From NCBI GenBank assembly GCA_003451585.1, contig DMEU01000011.1, positions 62,744-126,743 on the forward strand: a stretch of DNA of 64,000 bases. The letters run 5' to 3'. The notes under the pieces were generated by a model. That model made no database searches. It was given only the letters and a program-made list of their open reading frames with translations, and was not told the origin of the DNA. Numbering within the stretch: the first letter of the stretch is position 1; each line of letters starts with the position of its first letter. Below are positions 56,068-64,000 of this stretch, in pieces. The stretch comes from Candidatus Omnitrophota bacterium (GTDB lineage Bacteria > Omnitrophota > Gorgyraeia > Velamenicoccales > Velamenicoccaceae). Position numbers and translations under genes: made by a program.

Positions 56068-56146
56068 TGGGTTCGTCCCGCCACATAGGGCGGGATTTCG
56101 CTGGATGCACCTTCGGTGCGAAGTGCTCAAATTTCCATCTCCCGCT
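56068..56146 (+). repeat. Partial tRNA-Gly T-arm copy interrupted by element B
   Basis: TGGGTTCG (56068-56075) copies the tRNA-Gly T-stem/loop. A 55-bp insert follows (56076-56130), starting with the hairpin TCCCGCC-ACATAG-GGCGGGA and including GCACCTTCGGTGC and GTGCTCAA. The tRNA 3' end then resumes (56131-56146, one mismatch). The insert aligns with 46767-46825 behind tRNA-Met. The rest of the gap, to 56227, shows only a weak promoter. Confidence 0.86.
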
Positions 56147-56164
56147 CTTTTCCTTTTCTCCATC

Positions 56165-56193
56165 TTGACCTCCCTAACTTACTGTGATACCAT
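56165..56193 (+). promoter_or_regulatory. Candidate promoter of the histidine kinase gene
   Basis: TTGACC (56165-56170) and TACCAT (56188-56193) are 17 bp apart, 35 bp before the kinase start. The -10 match is modest. The sequence up to the start is AT-rich with no clear Shine-Dalgarno. Confidence 0.4.
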
Positions 56194-56227
56194 AAAGTTA
56201 CAATTTTTATTCTAAAATATATATCAC

Positions 56228-59200
56228 ATGAAACAGGCCTTTTTGAATAATCTTGATTTTATCTATCTATTTTACGGCTCCGCGTTTTTCTTTTTAGGCG
56301 CGGCATGCCTTATCCTGTCTTTCCGCGAAAGATCTAAAAAACACCTGCCATGGCTGGCCTTAGGATTATTCGGTTTCACGCATGGGATAAACGAGTGGTT
56401 CGACATGCTGGCCGTTTCTTTTATGGACAAGGGTTTTCTGTCCGTTGAAAGAAGTGTACTGCTTGCGCTTTCATATATATTTTTGTTCGAATTTTCCCGC
56501 AGGTCTTTCTACATAATAAGGAAGGTCCGCATTTCTGTCTGGGCCTACTTGATATTTTTACCCCTGTTCTTATTAGGGCATATTCAGGCGACTTGTCCGT
56601 TATGTATTGAAGCTTCGATACGTTATTTTTTGGGTTTTCCGGCGGCACTCTGTGTTTTCTTTGTGGTACGGCTCTACGGCAAGCGGGAAGGAAGCGGAGG
56701 TTGTGGAGAGCCTTTTTTTTGTTATGCGGCATATCTCTTCCTTGTTTACGCGGCGTTTACCGGCCTTATCGTTCCAAAATCGCATCTTTTTTTGAGCCAC
56801 CTTTTGAATAACGGCTCATTTTTTAGTATTATGAATGTACCTGTCCAGTTCGTTCGCGGCATCCTGGTCACGATCATAGCTTTTTCTTTCCTTTATAAGT
56901 CCGCAAAACTTACCATATCAGTCCGCGGCTCAGAAAAAGGCTCATCTCTTGTGCGCCATATACTAATGTCGCTGCTCGTACTTTATGTCTCTTTTTTATT
57001 TTTTGGTTTTCGTTTTGTTTCCGCTGTTTCAAGGCATGAACACGCGCATCTGGATAAGTTGATACGGGCCGATGCCAAACTTTTGAAAGGCGCATTAGGC
57101 AGGTCGGATTTTGATTCATTTGTTTCAGCCAGGAAGAACATACTTTATTATACCCAGTTCCGCCAGCTACACGACCGCCTGACTAAGCTGGCGGAGATAT
57201 CCACTTTTACGAAGAATCTCTACATAGTCACTCTCGAAGACGGACATCCTAATTTTACGGTCGGCAGTCAGGCGCAGGTATTCCCGCGTAGTTTTGTCCC
57301 GGCTTTCGGAGGCGTCCCCGTCACTTATATATCTGATGCATTCCATTCAAATCGGACCACGATATCTCAGGAGTATCGGGACCAGGAGGGATATCCGACA
57401 TTTTCCATCTTTGTGCCTTTGCAAAATTTAAAGGGAGAGGTCGTAGCATTGCTGGGGATAGACCTTAACGGCAAGCGCCTTCAGGCGGAGGTCTCTAGGA
57501 TAAGATTGTTCGCGATCTTTGTCATTATGGCGTTCCTCGTCCTTTTGATAGTAGGTTATGCTTTTTTGATCGCCTTCGCCTTAAGGAGCATAGAGCTTGA
57601 GGTGCAAAAAGAAAATTTGGATAAGGCGTTGGCCCGCCTAAAAGAGACGCAGAGGGAGCTGGCACGGTCTGAGGAAACATTCAGGGGCATACTTAATAAC
57701 TCCCCAAATCCGATCTTTGGTTTCGACAGGGACTTAAAGCTTATCTTTTGGAACCATGGCGCAGAAGGCGTTTATGGTTATAAGAAAGATGAAGTCATAG
57801 ACGATAAGAACCCTGTATTGAACAGGAGGATAACGGAGTTGTTCGGGATAGAGACTTACGAACCCAGGCTCGCGGAGATCTTTTCGGGAGAGAGCCTGCA
57901 GTTGGAAGCTTTGCATAAGACAAAAAACGGCAATATAGATGTTGCTATGACGCTTTTTCCTGTCAAGGACCCGCTTGGGCACATCTTATTCGCTATCGGC
58001 CTTATCCAGGATATTTCAGAGCATAAAAGATACGAGGAAAAGCTGGCGGCAGCCCACGTCCAGCTGAAACAGGTATTGGATGCCGCGACCAAATCCGCTA
58101 TCGTAGCCTTAGACCTTAAGGGTGTGGTCAAGGTGTTTAATAGCGGAGCTGAGCGGATATTCGGTGTAAGCGCGGCGGAAGTAGTCAATAAAGCGAATTT
58201 CGCGAGGTTCCACTTAAATTCTGATATAGAGGCTTATTCAAAAGAAGCGAGGCGTGAATTAGGCGTTCCTCTTTCAGGCATCCAGGCAATTGTGGCTATG
58301 GTTAAAAAGCACGGCATTGACGAGAGGGAGTGGACAGGCGTGCGCTGGAATGGGGAGCATTTCCCGGCTCTTCTGACCGTGAATCCTATTAAGGACGGCA
58401 GGGGGGAGCTTATCGGCCTAATGGGCATAGGCCTGGACCTTACACAACGAAAGTCCACAGAGAAGGCCTTTTTGGAATCTCAACAGAAGTACAAGGAGCT
58501 GGTTGAAAATTTGAATGTCGGAGTTTATACCAATACGCCCGGCCCGGAGGGCGAGTTCCTTGAAGTAAATCCTGCATTGGTAGAAATGTTCGAAGCCGGC
58601 TCTGCTGCCGAGATCATGAAATCCTCTGCAAGTGACATTTACCAGAATCCGGCTGACAGGAAGGAATACAGCGATAAGATCTCAAGGCAGGGCCATGTAA
58701 AGAATGAAGAGTTGCGGTTAAAGACTTTAAAAGGCAGGCCTTTCTGGGCTTCCGTGACCGCTATAAAAAAACAGAACGAAAAGGGGGATGTTTACTTTTA
58801 CGGCATCATGCAGGATATCACAGAGCGTAAGCTCATGGAGATACGTATCTCAGGGGAGAGGGACCGTCTGCAAAAGATAGCCGCCTCCATAGGCGCCGGT
58901 ATCTCTCTGGTCAATAATAAGTTTGAGATAGTCTGGGTAAACGATATGGTGGAAAAATGGTTCGGTAAGCTGGAAAGCATGGAAGGTAAAAAGTGTTATA
59001 AGGCATATCTTTCAACTAACAGTATTTGCGAGGCCTGCCCTACGGCAATGACCATGCATTCCGGCCAGATGCATTCATCCGAACGGCGTGTCGCCCTCCC
59101 GGACGGCAGAGTCATGGATTTTCTTATCATCAGCTCTCCCATAATGAATGAGAAAGGTGAGTTGGAACAGGTCTTGGAATTATTGCTGGATATTACGGAG

Positions 59201-60721
59201 CGTAAAAGGATCATGGAGCTTTTGGAATATGAGCGCGCCCTTTCAAGGAACGTCATCGATTCCATCGGCGAAGACCTTATGATTTTGGATTGCCATAGGC
59301 GTACCATAGTGGATGTGAACAGGCAGTTCTTAGCGCGGCTGAATTTGAAAAAAGAGGATGTGGTGGGTAAAAGCTGCCAGGAGCTTTCTTCCCATTTCTG
59401 CCCGCCATGCGAGGCGTGCGAGATAGATGAGGTGGCAAATGAGGGACGTGTTATTACTACAATGCATGTCCATAAAATGCAGGATGGTTCGAATATCTAC
59501 GCTGATGTGACACTCTCTCCCTTAAAAGATGAAAAAGGGAATATCATAGGCATAATACATTTGTCCAAGGATGTTACTGAGCGTAAAAGGCTGGAAGAAG
59601 AGCTCAGGCATTATTCTGAGAGCCTTGAGTCATTGGTAAAGGAGCGCACAAGGGCTTTACAGACGAGCGAGTTGATGTTTAGGAAGTTATTCGAGTCGGC
59701 CCAGGACGGCATATTGATTATTGAATTCGAGGGTGGTAAAATACTCGATGCAAACCCGTATCTGCTTAATTTATTGGAGTGCACACGCGACGACATCCAG
59801 GGTTTTGACTACATGACATTGCCTTTTTTGATAGAGTCTAAGATCTTTGAGCAGTCTCATCAGGAGCTAAGGCAGAGGGTCTCGATATATTTCGACGATG
59901 CCACCATAAAGACCTACACCGGAAAAGACATGGCTGTCGAGGTCAGGGCTTCGCTATATTTTGTTGAAGAAAAAAAGATCATCCAGTTCAACATACGCGA
60001 CCTGACAGAGCGTAAAAAAATGGAAAAGGTGAAGACCGAATTCGTCTCCATGGTGTCTCACGAACTACGCACGCCTTTATCCGCCATCAAGGAGGGTGTT
60101 GAAATAGTGGCGGATGGCACCCAGGGTAAACTTAATAAATCGCAGATTGAGTGTTTAGGTATAGCCCTTTCTAACATTAAACGGCTCAATCGCCTGATAG
60201 GCGACATCTTAGATATTTCTAAGATACAATCAAACCTTTTGAGGGTAAATTTTGGCCCATGCAATGTCTATGAAATAATTGATAACGTATATAACCTGGC
60301 AAGGATCGAGATAGAAAAGAGGGGGATGGTCTTTGTAACGGACATGGGTAAAGGCCTGCCCCTGGTTTACGCTGATAAAGACAGGTTGATACAGATTTTG
60401 ATAAACCTTTTGAACAATGCGGTTAAATTTACCCGTGAACATAGCAAGATCACCCTTGTTTGCCGCAGCTCCGGTGATTTTGTAGAGTTTGGAATAAAGG
60501 ATGAGGGCGCAGGTATATCGCCTGAAGAGTTGTCCCGGCTGTTCGGTAAATTCGTCCAATTGGACTCTACGCTTATACGCAGGGTCGGCGGCACCGGGCT
60601 CGGGCTTTATATATCACGTAACCTGGTCGAGGCGATGGGCGGCAGGATCTGGGCGGAATCCGAGCTTGGAGTAGGGTCTGTATTTAAGTTCAATGTGCCT
60701 GTTTATAAGGAAAAGGGATGA
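56228..60721 (+). CDS. Large membrane-bound multi-PAS sensor histidine kinase
   Basis: This 1497-residue protein begins with about seven membrane helices (1-235, MASE-like). Another helix (around 240) is followed by an extracytoplasmic region of about 175 residues with a Cache-like segment (ATLLG-like VVALLGIDLNGKR at its end), then a helix near 430-455 and a coiled coil. Six PAS domains follow (about 485-605, 615-740, 750-870, 875-990, 1005-1120 and 1140-1260). Two have Cys motifs (KCYKAY...CEACP and SCQEL...CPPCEAC). HisKA has SHELRTP with His1278. HATPase has NLLNNAVKFT, GIKDEGAGIS and GGTGLGLYISRNLVEAMGG. No receiver is fused. It overlaps the first receiver gene by four bases. Confidence 0.93.
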   Translation: MKQAFLNNLDFIYLFYGSAFFFLGAACLILSFRERSKKHLPWLALGLFGFTHGINEWFDMLAVSFMDKGFLSVERSVLLALSYIFLFEFSRRSFYIIRKVRISVWAYLIFLPLFLLGHIQATCPLCIEASIRYFLGFPAALCVFFVVRLYGKREGSGGCGEPFFCYAAYLFLVYAAFTGLIVPKSHLFLSHLLNNGSFFSIMNVPVQFVRGILVTIIAFSFLYKSAKLTISVRGSEKGSSLVRHILMSLLVLYVSFLFFGFRFVSAVSRHEHAHLDKLIRADAKLLKGALGRSDFDSFVSARKNILYYTQFRQLHDRLTKLAEISTFTKNLYIVTLEDGHPNFTVGSQAQVFPRSFVPAFGGVPVTYISDAFHSNRTTISQEYRDQEGYPTFSIFVPLQNLKGEVVALLGIDLNGKRLQAEVSRIRLFAIFVIMAFLVLLIVGYAFLIAFALRSIELEVQKENLDKALARLKETQRELARSEETFRGILNNSPNPIFGFDRDLKLIFWNHGAEGVYGYKKDEVIDDKNPVLNRRITELFGIETYEPRLAEIFSGESLQLEALHKTKNGNIDVAMTLFPVKDPLGHILFAIGLIQDISEHKRYEEKLAAAHVQLKQVLDAATKSAIVALDLKGVVKVFNSGAERIFGVSAAEVVNKANFARFHLNSDIEAYSKEARRELGVPLSGIQAIVAMVKKHGIDEREWTGVRWNGEHFPALLTVNPIKDGRGELIGLMGIGLDLTQRKSTEKAFLESQQKYKELVENLNVGVYTNTPGPEGEFLEVNPALVEMFEAGSAAEIMKSSASDIYQNPADRKEYSDKISRQGHVKNEELRLKTLKGRPFWASVTAIKKQNEKGDVYFYGIMQDITERKLMEIRISGERDRLQKIAASIGAGISLVNNKFEIVWVNDMVEKWFGKLESMEGKKCYKAYLSTNSICEACPTAMTMHSGQMHSSERRVALPDGRVMDFLIISSPIMNEKGELEQVLELLLDITERKRIMELLEYERALSRNVIDSIGEDLMILDCHRRTIVDVNRQFLARLNLKKEDVVGKSCQELSSHFCPPCEACEIDEVANEGRVITTMHVHKMQDGSNIYADVTLSPLKDEKGNIIGIIHLSKDVTERKRLEEELRHYSESLESLVKERTRALQTSELMFRKLFESAQDGILIIEFEGGKILDANPYLLNLLECTRDDIQGFDYMTLPFLIESKIFEQSHQELRQRVSIYFDDATIKTYTGKDMAVEVRASLYFVEEKKIIQFNIRDLTERKKMEKVKTEFVSMVSHELRTPLSAIKEGVEIVADGTQGKLNKSQIECLGIALSNIKRLNRLIGDILDISKIQSNLLRVNFGPCNVYEIIDNVYNLARIEIEKRGMVFVTDMGKGLPLVYADKDRLIQILINLLNNAVKFTREHSKITLVCRSSGDFVEFGIKDEGAGISPEELSRLFGKFVQLDSTLIRRVGGTGLGLYISRNLVEAMGGRIWAESELGVGSVFKFNVPVYKEKG

Positions 60722-61107
60722 CACAGGATAAGCAGAGCATTTTGATAATCGACGACGAGGTAGGGTTGCGTAATCTTTTGAAGTTCAGGCTCGTGTCGTT
60801 TGGTTTCGATGTCCTTGTGGCAGAGGATGGGTATGCCGGCCTTGAGCTTGCAAAAAATCGCAGGCCTGATCTGATAATCCTTGATATCATGATGCCATAT
60901 TTCAACGGGATTGAAGTCTGTAAGAAATTGAAGTCAGATTATAAGACCAAGGATATCCCGGTAATATTCTTGACTGTTTTGGCGCAGAAAGAAGATATAG
61001 AGATGGGCAGGCAAGCAGGCGCGGAATTTTTTCTTACCAAACCGTATGACTCCGGTAAACTTAATGAGGTGTTAGGCTTGGCACTTAAAAAGGAGATGCA
61101 TGGATAA
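60718..61107 (+). CDS. Single-domain response regulator (receiver 1)
   Basis: This 129-residue CheY-like protein has ILIIDDEVGLRN, LIILDIMMPYFNGIEV with the phospho-Asp, VIFLTVLAQ and the Lys in FFLTKPYDSGKL. No output domain is present. It is coupled to the kinase gene by a four-base overlap (ATGA) and to receiver 2 by eight bases. It is therefore the most likely direct partner of the kinase. Confidence 0.94.
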   Translation: MTQDKQSILIIDDEVGLRNLLKFRLVSFGFDVLVAEDGYAGLELAKNRRPDLIILDIMMPYFNGIEVCKKLKSDYKTKDIPVIFLTVLAQKEDIEMGRQAGAEFFLTKPYDSGKLNEVLGLALKKEMHG

Positions 61108-61486
61108 TAAGAGGAAGATACTCATCGTTGACGACGAACCCGATGTTTTGACACTTTTGGGAGAAAGGCTTACTAAAGCCGGTTATGATGTCATAAAGGC
61201 CTCTTCGGGCAAAGAGGCCATAGATATAGCCGAGAATAAAGCCCCTGATCTTATTATATTGGATATTGCCATGCCCGGCCTGGATGGTTCAGAGACAGCC
61301 ACCTTGCTGCGCGAAGCGCCAAAGACCAAAGGCATCCCGATATTGTTTTTGACCTGCCTTTTTACAAAACAGGAAGAAAAGATGTGCGGCCATCTTTTGG
61401 GCCAGAATTTCTTTATAGCAAAGCCCTACGATGCCGCTGAGCTTTTGACAGAGATAGATAAACGTGTCAATCCGCCGAAGCCTTAA
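61100..61486 (+). CDS. Single-domain response regulator (receiver 2)
   Basis: This 128-residue CheY-like protein has ILIVDDEPDVLTLLGERLTKAGYDVIKASSGKEAI, LIILDIAMPGLDGSETA, ILFLTCLFTKQEEK and NFFIAKPYDAAELLTEID. The alpha4 segment FLTCLFTKQEEKMCGHLLGQNFF is distinctive and is shared with receiver 3, so the two are recent duplicates. It has no output domain. It follows receiver 1 with an overlap and ends 14 bp before receiver 3. Confidence 0.93.
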   Translation: MDNKRKILIVDDEPDVLTLLGERLTKAGYDVIKASSGKEAIDIAENKAPDLIILDIAMPGLDGSETATLLREAPKTKGIPILFLTCLFTKQEEKMCGHLLGQNFFIAKPYDAAELLTEIDKRVNPPKP

Positions 61487-61500
61487 AAAAAGGGGTATTT

Positions 61501-61872
61501 ATGTCTAAGAAGAAGATATTAGCTGTAGATGATGAGCTGGAAGTCCTCACACTTTTAGAAAAGAGGCTCTCATCAGCCGGTTATGACGTAGTTACCGCGA
61601 CGAACGGAAAAGAAGCGGTTGAATTGGCCAAAAGGGAAAGGCCGGCGCTTATCGTCCTGGATATTCTAATGCCTGGAATGGATGGTTCAGAGACGGCGGC
61701 TGTCCTGCACGACGACCCTAACACCAAGGATATTCCCATATTGTTCTTGACGTGCCTGTTCACGAAGAGGGAAGAGCAATTCGAGGGGCATGAGGTCGGG
61801 CATAACTTTTTTATCGCAAAGCCATATGACCCGGCTGACCTTCTAACTGAGATAACAAAGATCATCGGTTAA
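61501..61872 (+). CDS. Single-domain response regulator (receiver 3)
   Basis: This 123-residue CheY-like protein has ILAVDDELEVLTLLEKRLSSAGYDVVTATNGKEAVELA, LIVLDILMPGMDGSETAAVL, ILFLTCLFTKREEQ and NFFIAKPYDPADLLTEI. It is very similar to receiver 2 over the whole length. The cNMP/patatin gene starts ten bases later and may be the downstream effector of this receiver set; this is inferred from position. Confidence 0.93.
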   Translation: MSKKKILAVDDELEVLTLLEKRLSSAGYDVVTATNGKEAVELAKRERPALIVLDILMPGMDGSETAAVLHDDPNTKDIPILFLTCLFTKREEQFEGHEVGHNFFIAKPYDPADLLTEITKIIG

Positions 61873-61882
61873 AAATACATTG

Positions 61883-63925
61883 ATGGAAAAGCCCCCATAT
61901 TTATTCGATAAATCCCTGATATTCAGCCACATCCCGCTTTTTGCCGACCTAAAACCTCAAGAGAGAAAACTTATATTTGATTCACTCGAGATCGTAGAGG
62001 TGAAAAGGTCTGAGGTGGTCTATCGCCAAGGCCAGCCTCCGGATGCGTTTTATTGTATAGTTTCCGGCCGTGTCGAGATATTTATCGAGTGTCCGAACGG
62101 GGAAGAGACTTTAGAACATATTCATCGCGGCAAGTATTTTGGTTTTATATCTCTTCTTACGGGCGAACCTCATTCTGTCAGCGCGCGCGCCGTAAATGAC
62201 ACCGTAATAGCAAGGATCGCAAAAGAAGATTTTTCCGCCATCCTTAAAAGTATCCCGCGCCTTGCGATAGAATTGAGTCAGATGTTATCCCGCCGCCTTA
62301 AGCGAAAAGACCTCCATCCTAAATCGATCTTTGAAAGTACCATTATCGGAGTTTACGGGGGGCAAAAGATAGACGACGACGCGCTTCTTTATTCGCTGGC
62401 GCTCTCGTTCGGGTTGCAGAGCCAGACCAAAAAAAAGGTCATTGCGGTGCATCTGTCAAACGCGGAAAACCTTATAGGCGAGACATTGGGGGTGGCGCCG
62501 GCAGGCGGGTTCGAGGCAAAAGATCAATTCTTCCATCCCGACGAGGTATTTAAAAAAATAACAGGGACCGGAAAAGGGTTCGACATGTTGAGGGTCTTTA
62601 CCGGCGCGCAAAATCCGCAGTTGGCGCCTGCGCTGGTATCTCTATTGACGATGCTTGTGAATGATTACCACTATTGCGTTATACACCTGCCCAGCGGTTT
62701 AGGCCATGATGTCTTTCGTGTGCTTGCCCAGTGTGACCTGGCGCATATAGTGGTCGAGGCTGATGCCCAGGCCATAAAAGATTCGTCGAATGTATTATAC
62801 ATGTCGGGTGTCTGGACTGATACGGAGTTCAAGAAGAAGACCAAATTGATCATATTGGAAGAAGAGCGGGCGCACGGAAAAGGGCCCAAGCTATCCTGTG
62901 AGCTTGAAGAAAGCCTCTTTCATCAACCTATTTTTGCGACTTTGCCCCCGGTAGGCGAAGGGCCGCTTGTCCTGGATGAAGATTTTAGCGGGCCGTATTT
63001 AAAGGCTATCCGCCGTATCAGCCGTCATATAGGTGAGGTGCTGGTCGGCCTTGCTTTAGGCAGCGGCTCAGCTATGGGGTTGTCTCATATCGGTGTATTG
63101 AAGATCTTAGAGCAGGAGAATATCCCCGTAGACATAGTAGCAGGTTCAAGCATGGGGGCGCTCATCGGGGCTCTTTGGTGCAGCGGTTATACCGCCGTGG
63201 AAGTGGAAGATATCATCTTGGCCAATAAAGAAAAGAAGTATCTTTTTGGAGCGGACGATTTTACTTTTCCACTGCGAGGCTTGATAAGAGGCAGGCACAT
63301 CCAGCGTTTTTTAAAAAGATACCTCAAAGATAAGACCTTCTGTGACATAAAACGGCCATTTAAGATAGTGGCCTGTGATGTTTCAAGCATGAGGCAGGTG
63401 GTGTTTGATTCAGGGAGGCTTGTTGATGCGGTCATGGCCAGTATCTCCATACCCGGCGTTTTTGAGCCTTACCGCATAGCGGATAATTACTATATCGATG
63501 GCGGTATCATCGATCCGTTGCCTACGGACGTATTGATAGAGTCGGGTGCTAAGAAGGTGATATCCGTTAATGTGCTTCCAAGTTCCGATGAGATCGAGCG
63601 CACTTATGAGATACTTAACAAGAAAGAGACAGAAGAGTGCGCTAGCAGGCCCTGGTGGCGGCGCCTGATAAGTTTTTCAAAAAGCAAGACATGCGCGTTT
63701 TTAAGGCCGAATATATTTGATGTCATTGTTTCAAGCGTCCAATCAATTGAGTTCTCTTTAGCGCAGATAAGCGCCTTGAGTCAGTCTGACCTGAATCTTC
63801 ATCCGGATATGACCGCTATTTCATGGGCCGCCTTTGATAAGGCGCAGGAACTTATATCCCGAGGAGAAGAAGAAGCACGCTTGCACCTAAACGAGTTAAA
63901 AGACCTGCTCAAGCGAGTAGATTAG
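61883..63925 (+). CDS. Cyclic-nucleotide-binding, degenerate P-loop and patatin phospholipase fusion (NTE-like)
   Basis: ATG 61883 is preferred to the adjoining TTG; the product is 680 residues. A cNMP-binding domain (about 15-140) has VVYRQGQPPDAFYCIVSGRVEIF and GKYFGFISLLTGEPHSVSARA. The middle (about 150-370) resembles a MinD/SIMIBI domain but has GGQKIDDD in place of a Walker A GKT. The patatin domain (about 385-600) has the oxyanion GSGSAMGLSHIGVL, nucleophile Ser423 in GSSMG and the dyad Asp539 in IDGGIIDPLP. This layout is that of bacterial neuropathy-target-esterase-like phospholipases. It lies at the end of the kinase/receiver operon, so signalling may control lipid hydrolysis; this is inferred. 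Confidence 0.9.
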   Translation: MEKPPYLFDKSLIFSHIPLFADLKPQERKLIFDSLEIVEVKRSEVVYRQGQPPDAFYCIVSGRVEIFIECPNGEETLEHIHRGKYFGFISLLTGEPHSVSARAVNDTVIARIAKEDFSAILKSIPRLAIELSQMLSRRLKRKDLHPKSIFESTIIGVYGGQKIDDDALLYSLALSFGLQSQTKKKVIAVHLSNAENLIGETLGVAPAGGFEAKDQFFHPDEVFKKITGTGKGFDMLRVFTGAQNPQLAPALVSLLTMLVNDYHYCVIHLPSGLGHDVFRVLAQCDLAHIVVEADAQAIKDSSNVLYMSGVWTDTEFKKKTKLIILEEERAHGKGPKLSCELEESLFHQPIFATLPPVGEGPLVLDEDFSGPYLKAIRRISRHIGEVLVGLALGSGSAMGLSHIGVLKILEQENIPVDIVAGSSMGALIGALWCSGYTAVEVEDIILANKEKKYLFGADDFTFPLRGLIRGRHIQRFLKRYLKDKTFCDIKRPFKIVACDVSSMRQVVFDSGRLVDAVMASISIPGVFEPYRIADNYYIDGGIIDPLPTDVLIESGAKKVISVNVLPSSDEIERTYEILNKKETEECASRPWWRRLISFSKSKTCAFLRPNIFDVIVSSVQSIEFSLAQISALSQSDLNLHPDMTAISWAAFDKAQELISRGEEEARLHLNELKDLLKRVD

Positions 63926-63979
63926 CCTCCCCATCCACCGGCTTCACCCGACTAACCTTAGCCTACTCTAGCCATCCCA

Positions 63980-63998
63980 GCCGCTTCCGGCATTTTTT
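63980..63998 (+). terminator. Weak intrinsic terminator candidate after the patatin gene
   Basis: GCCG-CTTC-CGGC followed by A and six T forms a short four-base-pair hairpin with a T-run, 54 bases after the stop of the patatin gene. The stem is short, so support is modest. Confidence 0.4.
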
Positions 63999-64000
63999 CC

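Overview
The window is a gene-dense bacterial chromosome segment with long co-directional, often overlapping operons. Almost everything is on the + strand. It carries no plasmid, phage or IS signature. The organism is diderm: there is a predicted outer-membrane barrel protein, a SurA-like chaperone and a fused SecDF. It appears anaerobic: there are radical SAM enzymes, the corrinoid branch of the Wood-Ljungdahl pathway and nickel cofactor genes. The gene mix is most compatible with an uncultured lineage such as Candidatus Omnitrophota (OP3). That placement is an inference from gene content; no phylogeny was run.

Layout. 1-2472: end of a radical SAM/SPASM-like gene coupled to four prepilin genes. 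2476-2810: a 125-bp repeat, tRNA-Ala and a tRNA-derived element. 2841-6829: an apparently exported AmmeMemoRadiSam pair, a DsbD-like membrane protein and rsmE. 6916-13050: a surface-fibre locus (three-domain secreted protein, subunit-like protein, PapD-like chaperone, 960-aa barrel protein). 13058-13550 (minus strand): a short secreted paralogue of the subunit behind a c-di-GMP-I (GEMM) riboswitch and terminator. 13634-26666: recA-recX-alaS-hisD-B-H-A-F-I-trpE-rpsP-yajC-secDF. 26675-37660: a short Mfd, SurA-like protein, pdxA, rsmA, gatCAB, ctpA, a divergent deacetylase and tsaD. 37675-38922: mgtC, a bactofilin fused to an excisionase-type HTH, and a membrane-tailed HTH protein. 38919-46584: larB-larC-acsC-acsV-cooC-acsD-acsE. 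46628-54330: tRNA-Met, a small membrane protein, tilS, ftsH, folP, cdaA, a 40-aa CdaR-like microprotein, pdxJ, acpS and nnrD. 54354-56146: tRNA-Thr, -Tyr and -Gly embedded in repeats, plus a double-receiver protein. 56228-63925: a 1497-aa multi-PAS histidine kinase, three stand-alone receivers and a cNMP/patatin protein.

The most unusual signals are four. (1) tRNA genes are flanked by a 125-bp repeat on the 5' side and, on the 3' side, by small structured elements bounded by inverted and direct copies of the host tRNA's own T-arm and 3' end, with junctions at the same T-loop position. (2) A chaperone/usher-like surface-fibre locus lies beside a riboswitch-controlled short subunit. (3) Both AmmeMemoRadiSam proteins carry export signals and sit next to a DsbD-like thiol transporter. 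(4) There are several reduced or fused proteins: bactofilin-HTH, a 630-aa Mfd and a 40-aa CdaR remnant. All functional calls come from reading the sequence and knowledge of families; no database search was run.
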